The notes under the pieces were generated by a model. That model had not been told where the DNA came from. It ran no database searches and saw only the letters and a program-made list of their open reading frames with translations. 64,000 nt of DNA, taken from the NCBI GenBank assembly GCA_013397935.1, contig VZRN01004720.1:164089-228088 (forward strand). Reading direction: 5' to 3'. Of this stretch, positions 57,557-64,000 are shown piece by piece. This DNA comes from Dasyornis broadbenti. Its lineage: Eukaryota; Chordata; Aves; Passeriformes; Dasyornithidae. The position numbers and the translations under genes were made by a program. How positions within the stretch are numbered: the first letter of the stretch is position 1; every line of letters begins with the position of its first letter.

Positions 57557-60500
57557 CTACCAAAAAGAAGAAGAGACATGTGGAGGAAGAGGGACTGCTC
57601 CTGCATGCAGTGCTATGACTCCTGAATATACGGGGACTGGGATGTCCTGGCTGTGGGGACATGGCCCTGGGAGACAAAGGGATTCACCCACCACCCTCAC
57701 ATGGGCTTGGACTCCATTAGCAGCATAGGCCATTGCAGCAGGACAGAAAGAAACCCCACCAGCAGTAGTATAGGTGAGTGACAGTTACCTTTTACTGGGG
57801 ATTCACTCTCACACCCGTGCATCTGCCAACCTCAGGTGGGTCAGGTCTTTGCAAGGAGCAGACATCAGCACATCTAAAAGGAGAAAGAAGGACATGGGCA
57901 GTGATACCTGCTGTCAGTGTGAGCCACCATGTCCCTGGGAATGGCTGGGGACACCTTGGAGTTTCACCAGTCCCACTTCAGGACACAACTCTTGGGTGCA
58001 CAAGCATGTGCCCGTCACACCACTGAATCCTCTCCAGGAGCTCAGCCCAATACCCTGCTCACCCCTTTGAACAACAGGACCTGAAGGGTTGCTCCTGGTT
58101 TTCACTGCTGGGAGTACAAGATCAGGCCCTTTATAGTAGGTTATTAAAGCAGATGACAAACACTAAATGCAGACCCAGTGTGTGTGGGAAGAGCCAGAGT
58201 AAATCAGCAGCAAGTCATCTCAGGTTCCGTCTTTTCTGTGCGTGGTTCCACACTGTCATCATCCTTGTCTTACTGAGGTCCCTTGCAGTGATGACCGAGG
58301 TTTGGCATTTGCAAACCACTTGCTGACAGACAGAAGGATGGGCCTATCCCACTGGATGTCCTGGGAGCAGCACCCCACAGGGATCCAAGGAACAGGGCAG
58401 CTGATGGCCGGTTGGGTACGCAGAGCCCACGGCAGTGCCAGGACCTGCAGCCTGCTCTCCCAGCGCATCTCCTTCTTCTGGGGCTGTTCCTCCTTTCAGC
58501 ACAGAAGCCAAGTTCACACAACCACACACTCAAAACTGCATCCGCTGCCTCTGGACACACCAACAACCTCTCTTGGCACCTCTGCAAACACCGAGGCACC
58601 ACACTGGCACAACTCCCGCGCCATGCAGGACATGCTGGGAGGAAGTCAAGTTTTACATCATCTAGAGCCCCTAGGAAAAAATGTAAATCCCCAAAGGCTT
58701 GGTATTTTACTGCTGCCTGCATTAGATAGGCTCTCTTCACTATTTACAGCCACAGCCCTGCAGGTGCACATCTTCGGTGCTCTGCAGGCAGCGGCACCAA
58801 CAGCGATGTCACCGCTTGGCGTCTGCCAAGTGACATGGTGACCTCCCAGCCTCAGTTATCACCTGCTGGGGTCTAACCACGTCCAGCAAACGACTGTGTT
58901 CCCCATAAAACTTTAGTTCTGGATCATAACTTACTAACAAGAGGCCACAAAGACAAGTGGTGATGACACCGAGGTTGGGGAGTGCTGCCAGGACCAGCAG
59001 TGGGTGCCAAGGGTACCCCTGCCCTGTGCCAACCTTGTGCCCCCAGTCCCCTCCACGGGCAGCGCAGAGCTCCAGCTGTGCACCAGACAAAGCCACACCT
59101 CTGAGAGAAGAAATCTTCCATTTTCAATTGTGTTTGAAATTTCTATCTGCTCCTGGACCACGAGACAGTGAAACAGACTCCTCTAATGAAGAGCCACGAT
59201 ATGAAATGCTGACATTTTTAATCAAAACAAAGCAATTTGAAGTGGTAAAAAGGGCATTTCTTGTTTTGAAGCATTTAAAAATGAATTGTCCTGCTCTGAG
59301 CTGATATTTCAAAATGAAAAATGCTTCATTCCAAAGTGGTGCTTTAAAGTGTTGCTTTGCACTTTGATTCTCCCATCTGGAAAACAAAAATCAGAAAATG
59401 CCATCAAAAGTGTTGACATTTGCCCAGAAAAAACCAAATGTATCTTAACAAAACTACATATTTTATGCTAAAAAAGAGTTTAGAGGTAAGGAAATACTCC
59501 TAATTAGTGCTGTGGGATGGTCAGCTTGGCCAGGAGCAGACTGAGGAGTGGCTGGGAGCATCCCACTCACTGTCCTGACTCCATCCCTGTCCACTGGGTG
59601 ATGAGAGACTGATCCTGCTCCAGCCCCTCCATTGCCAGGAAGAACCCAGTATGGCTCAATGTGCAAGAAAACTGTCTCTCCTCCAGGTGATGTGATGGGA
59701 CTGTGAGACTTCCTCCTGTAAATTCATATTTAGGTGATCTCTGGCGCTCCAGCAGAATCTGCTCTGCATGAAGCTTCTCAGAGGGCGATCATACAACAGC
59801 CAGTACTGCCGGAGACCCTTTGAGACGTGATAGCCCACTGAGTAAATATTGATGTCAGCTTGAAGTGTGCACACTTTGCTCAATGACAAAGTAAACAGCT
59901 CCCTCCGAGCCGCTCAGTCCTTCACCTGGATCCAGAGGCGGTGTGTGCTGCAGCACTGCATCCAGCCGGGAGAGGGGCACGTGCCCCCCAACCTGTGGTT
60001 ACCCCCAACCAGCCACGCTGCACCACGGAGGAGCTGTGTCCCCGCTGGACACACACGCAGCTGTCTTGGCCCATGATGGGGCACATCTAGCAGCCCAGAT
60101 GTGAGGACAGCAGACACAATGCTATTGAAATTCTTGCGACAGTGAGTCCCCAGTGCCAAAGAACCTCCCCTGTGCCTTCCAGCAGAGCAGACAGCTTCCC
60201 ATCAGAAGGCCCTGGTTTCCTGCCTGCTGCTCCAGCTCTGGTGCCGGCTTCATGCAGAAAGCACAGCCCAGCTCCCAGGCACCAGCCCCAAGCCCCACAG
60301 CACACACCAGAGCCCCTCTGAAGGAGCCCATCCCCACCTCCTGCCCATGGGACCCTCCAGGCCATGTGAGGTCTCCAGGAGACATCACTAAACCTTCCAG
60401 CTGGACCATAAACCAAGCACCCCAGTGGCTGCTGCATCCCACAGATGACAGTGACACAGTCCCAGTGCAAAGTATATTTAGCTCAGAAAGGCTGAGCTGT

Positions 60501-63500
60501 TTGCTTTAGCCAAAGAAGCATAAATAAATAAATCACAGCGTTATCAATAATGCAACCCACACTGTCCATGCCACACTCTGAAGGGAAACCACTGAGCTGA
60601 GTGGAGCCGCACTGGCGGCTGGGAGAGCACATGTGGTTCAGGGGAGCATGAGGACAAGGTGTACCCAGTGCTCCATGCTGGCAGAGGCACTCAGGGCTCC
60701 CACTCATGCCCCAACTCCAATTAGAAAACACAGTTTCACAGAAATCGCTACTTTGACAGTTACCAACCTCCAGTGTCGTGAGATTACAACTACAAATGTT
60801 TGGTCTGACTTGAGCTTTTTCAGCCTAGTATGTCAGTTTGAATTGAAGAGTGGTGTTCTGGCATGTCAAAACACTTGATTTTGATTGAAAAATCTCAGTA
60901 TTCTCCATTCTGTTATGTGCTGTTTGGAATTCTGTGGAATTTTTCATTAATATTTTTTAGCTGCTTTCGCCTTTCAAGTCTGAGCTGGCACTTGAAGTAA
61001 CTGTCAAGTGCTCAAATCTCTCAGACTATCAATCTCAGTTGCAACCAGTGTGTCAAGAGATGATGGCTCCTCTGTGTGGGCCCATGACCCCCTTGTAGGC
61101 ACATGTGGGCATGGGCCATCATCCACACTGGACCTTCATCAAGGTTCTCTGGCACAGACACACAACAAGAACAGCTCCCTGCTGCCCTCCCAGACAACAA
61201 CCACTCTGCCTGCCACAGGAGCTACGGACTTTCTCCTCCTCCTTCATTAAAGCCACAAGTGGAACTATGACCCTCCAGCCAGGACTGCTCCGTCCGCGGT
61301 TCGCTGGAGCACAGCCCAGCACCCCACAGCGCTAATGAGGGACTCTGTCGTGCCAAATTATGCTCCAAGTCCTGCCAGTCTGAAGCAATGTTTGCAAAGG
61401 TCTGTGTGAGCTGGATAATTAGCAGAATTCCACCCAAAAAGAAAGAAAAGAGGCTGGCACATTGTCTGGTTTCTGTGCTGAGTGTAACGAACCCTCCTTG
61501 CTGCAGCCCCAACACTGCCAACCTCTACGCACTGCTGGTCTTACAATCCTGCCAGTTTTCTGAGAGCTATTTCCATACTCCTGTTGTTTCAGCATTTCTT
61601 GGGACTTGGGCACCTTTGTTTGGTGCTTTGGGCCAACACAGCACAACCTGGGGGTTGGCAGTGCTGGGCAGCCCCAAACCCTGGCCACAGAGCAGGGAGG
61701 AAACCTGGCCAGAGCCCATGGGCACAGAAACCCTCCCACAATGTGGGGGGTGTTATACTACTTGTTGGAGGGGGCGATTTTAGTAGTTCCCTGAAGCAAA
61801 AATTCAGATTGTTTTAGTCCATGTCCCACTGCCCAGGACCTGTGGACAGGCTGTGTACTCAGCCTGGGACCACCCCGTGAATCCCTGCCACACCTGAGAA
61901 ACCTCAGGACTGCAGTGGCTGAGTTGATCCCTCCTCATACAAGAGGAAGGTTGGATCCCCAGAGCACTGCCTGGTGTTGCCCGAGGGAAAGTGTCCTTCC
62001 TTCACTGCCCAAGCACAGTTCCTTGGGCTGCACAACAGCCAACGCGGCAGTGTGGAGAGGCTGCTGGGTCTCCAGAGAAGCTGATGCCTCCTTGGAAGAT
62101 CCTGACAAGCAAGGAGACACCTCCAGAGTCACCCAGTCTTCAGCAGACAAAAGGAGGGCAAAACAGCAGGGCAGGCTGGGCAGAGGGCATCTCCTTTCTC
62201 CCTCTCATCTCCTGGAAAAACACCTGAGTACTGGATCCTCCACACTGGTCAGGTGAGCAAATGCTCAGACACACATGGGCTGTGAGGTTTGGGCCCAGGA
62301 CCTCCAGGATCCTGTTTCTGCCCATCCTGGGCACAAGCTGCGAAGCTGGGCTGCCTCCAAGGCTGCACTGCTCCTCCCCAAAGGGAAACCCCACCACAGG
62401 GGAGCCTGGCAGGGGACCTGTGGTCCAGCCCCACAGACATGCTCATGAGGGCAGCATGAAGCATCTGCCCTCTGACCAGGCAAAGAGGTGGCCTGGAAGC
62501 ACAGAGAAACGCAGAGGTCTCCTTTCCCCAAGTGTGCTCCTTCATCTTTTTCTCTACGCCAATTTATTTCCAGCTTCTTGCTCGTTCCTCCAGCACCTGC
62601 AGCATTTCCTTCCCAGACAAGATGAGCGGAACAGTTTTTAATTCCACCCAAGCATGAGCCTGTTCCTGCTCACTCACACAGCTGATCCCACCACCCCACT
62701 GCCACTGGCATTTTGTAGGTCAACTCTTCTAACAGTCCAAACCTCAGCCTCATCCAGAGCCAAGATTGTTTCCCCAGGAGGTACATCTAGCCTGTGCAGG
62801 CTCTTTGCTGGGGTGTGGGTGTTCCAGCACAGATGAGCTCTCCCAGGTAAAGGGCACCCACACACTGCACAGCCCCCCAAGTCTTACACTGCAGCAAAAG
62901 GGATGGCTAATGAGCAGCAGGAGGAGATTCCTGCTTCCTTTCCTTGCACCACAGCATGGACAAACTCATGACTCTAGAATGGGACTGGTACAGCTCATGC
63001 GCTCCTCTGGCCACTGAGCCTTTACTCGTGGGTGATGGGGACATCTGACCTGTGCTCATCCTGCGCCCCTTGAGCCACCCCATGAGGAAGCTGGCCCTCA
63101 GTGCCGCTGCCCTGCTCCAGCCTGGTATTGGCCAGAGGAAAACCCATCCTGGCTGGAAGAGCTATAGCAAAGAGGGAGGAAGCAGAGGAAAATAAAAGCC
63201 CCCATCCCATCCTGTACTGCCCGGGGCTTTGGCCACAGGGACAGCTTGCGCTGAAGGCAGCAGCGTTTGGGATCCATGGCCCTTTCCAAGGTGAAGGAGC
63301 ATCCTTGGCTGCAGAATCTGGGGTCTCTCCAGCAGTGCTTTGCCTCCGAGAAAGGCGAGTAGCTTCGCACTGCTGGCAAAACCGTTTTAGCGGGGGCAAA
63401 AAGCACGCGTGACGAGCCCACCCCCGGAGCCAGTGGCCGGACTGGGCCCTACTGTGTCCGAATCCCCTTGCGCGGCACAGCCCCCGCCACGGGGTGGGCA

Positions 63501-63898
63501 GGGACCGGGGGCGCCGCTGCTGTCAGAGTCACCGGTAACTGCGTGCAGGGCAGAACCGGCCCCGAGAAACTCACTGCAGGGACCCTTCCGAGCCCTCACC
63601 GGCACCGGGGAGCGCCGGGGGACGACGGGGGACCGGGACACGCGGGGACCGGGCAGCGACGTGCGGCGACCGGGCGGAGCCGGGAGCGCTGGACCCCGCG
63701 GCGGAGCCCTGGACCGGCATCCCGATGCCGCCGGCGCCCGCTGGCACGCCGATCCCGGCGTTTTCCCCGACCCTGGCTCCCCGGCCCTCGCCGGGGCTCA
63801 GCGTCCCTTCGGAGCGGCACCGGGCCGGCGCTCGGCACAGCGACGGGAGTCGCCCCGGGGTTCCATCGCGTTCCCTCCCCCAAACTTTCTGCACGTAC
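57557..63898 (-). other. TAFA3: TAFA3 intron 1 (predicted)
   Basis: About 6.3 kb between the 5' exon donor and the acceptor of the first coding exon. I see no CR1 element and no coding exon in it. Around 59100-59470 there is an AT-rich unique stretch with many AAAATG and TTTGAA runs that could be a regulatory element. The rest is mixed, moderately GC-rich unique sequence. Further noncoding 5' exons cannot be excluded. Confidence 0.55.
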
Positions 63899-64000
63899 CT
63901 GCCGGTGGCCTCCGTGCGGGCGGCGGCCGACGCTGCCCATGGCCGGGTGCCGCTCCGCTCCGCTGCGCTCCGCTCCTCTCCTCCGGGTCAGGGCCGCCTT
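63395..64000. promoter_or_regulatory. CpG island at the TAFA3 5' end
   Basis: The last 600 bases are very rich in G+C and in CG dinucleotides, for example the blocks at 63600-63720 and 63905-63990. The preceding tens of kilobases are CpG-poor. The island continues to the window edge, where short CCGCT repeats (about 63950-63985) occur. Vertebrate CpG islands usually mark promoters; with the first-exon donor inside it, this is the probable TAFA3 promoter. A divergent gene beyond the edge could share it. Confidence 0.8.
63899..64000 (-). other. TAFA3: Probable 5' untranslated first exon of TAFA3 (start beyond or near window edge)
   Basis: A minus-strand segment in the CpG island ends at a strong donor, CGGCAG|GTACGTG (exon end 63899). 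The next good downstream acceptor that opens a TAFA reading frame is at 57557, so this is the simplest first exon. It contains an ATG at 63940 in strong context (G at -3, G at +4) that is not the TAFA start. The transcription start cannot be placed, and extra noncoding exons in the 6.3-kb intron are possible. A second donor-like site, GTGCCG|GTGAGG near 63601, could serve an alternative first exon. Confidence 0.55.

Noticed and set aside
63596..63940. A 114-codon minus-strand frame starting MGSVGRRP, as a real protein
   Set aside because: It is Arg-, Pro- and Gly-rich, as any frame in a CpG island would be, and a strong splice donor interrupts it after 14 codons. It is treated as an upstream reading frame instead.
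1..64000. CRISPR arrays, bacterial operons or an integrated microbial element
   Set aside because: CR1 elements, GT-AG introns, a CpG island and a vertebrate secreted protein make the DNA plainly animal. No direct repeats with regular unique spacers occur.

Overview
This is vertebrate genomic DNA, almost certainly avian. It holds about 22 fragments of CR1-type LINE 3' ends in both orientations, carrying the typical 3' tail built on ATTCTATG. It contains no mammalian SINEs, has low gene density, and its one recognisable protein-coding gene reads as the bird orthologue of TAFA3 (FAM19A3). A 39-base run of N (34969-35007) shows that it comes from a draft assembly. I cannot name the species; two LTR-like stretches near 17-19 kb resemble passerine endogenous retrovirus LTRs, but only weakly.

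The gene occupies the right end, on the minus strand. A CpG island at about 63.4-64.0 kb contains a probable 5' untranslated exon that ends at a strong splice donor (63899). Four coding exons follow at 57556-57438, 50866-50717, 49737-49613 and 48275-48264. All splice sites are GT-AG and the phases agree. Spliced together they encode 134 residues: a signal peptide, a short histidine-rich linker and the complete ten-cysteine TAFA domain. The last coding exon adds only Val-Thr-Arg and the stop. Poly(A) signals lie at 47976-47971 (ATTAAA) and 47352-47347 (AATAAA).

The second intron contains the most striking element of the window: an uninterrupted 800-base array of 160 pentanucleotides (54961-55760). 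At least 128 of these are perfect ATTCT units, and the array begins exactly where a CR1 3' tail ends.

From 1 to about 47 kb I find no convincing protein-coding exon. The sequence is a gene-poor flank downstream of TAFA3. It holds CR1 fragments, two LTR-like sequences (about 17.19-17.64 kb minus, 18.3-19.0 kb plus), hairpins (17857-17928 and 29217-29244), a G-rich 8-base minisatellite (42809-42879), homopurine and homopyrimidine tracts, and AT-rich unique stretches that could include regulatory elements. From memory, mammalian TAFA3 also has a large gene-poor interval on its downstream side before SLC16A1 and LRIG2, so this layout may be conserved.

I did not find a new multigene system. The items most worth checking are the intronic ATTCT array, a predicted upstream reading frame overlapping the TAFA3 start codon, and the tandem hairpins.
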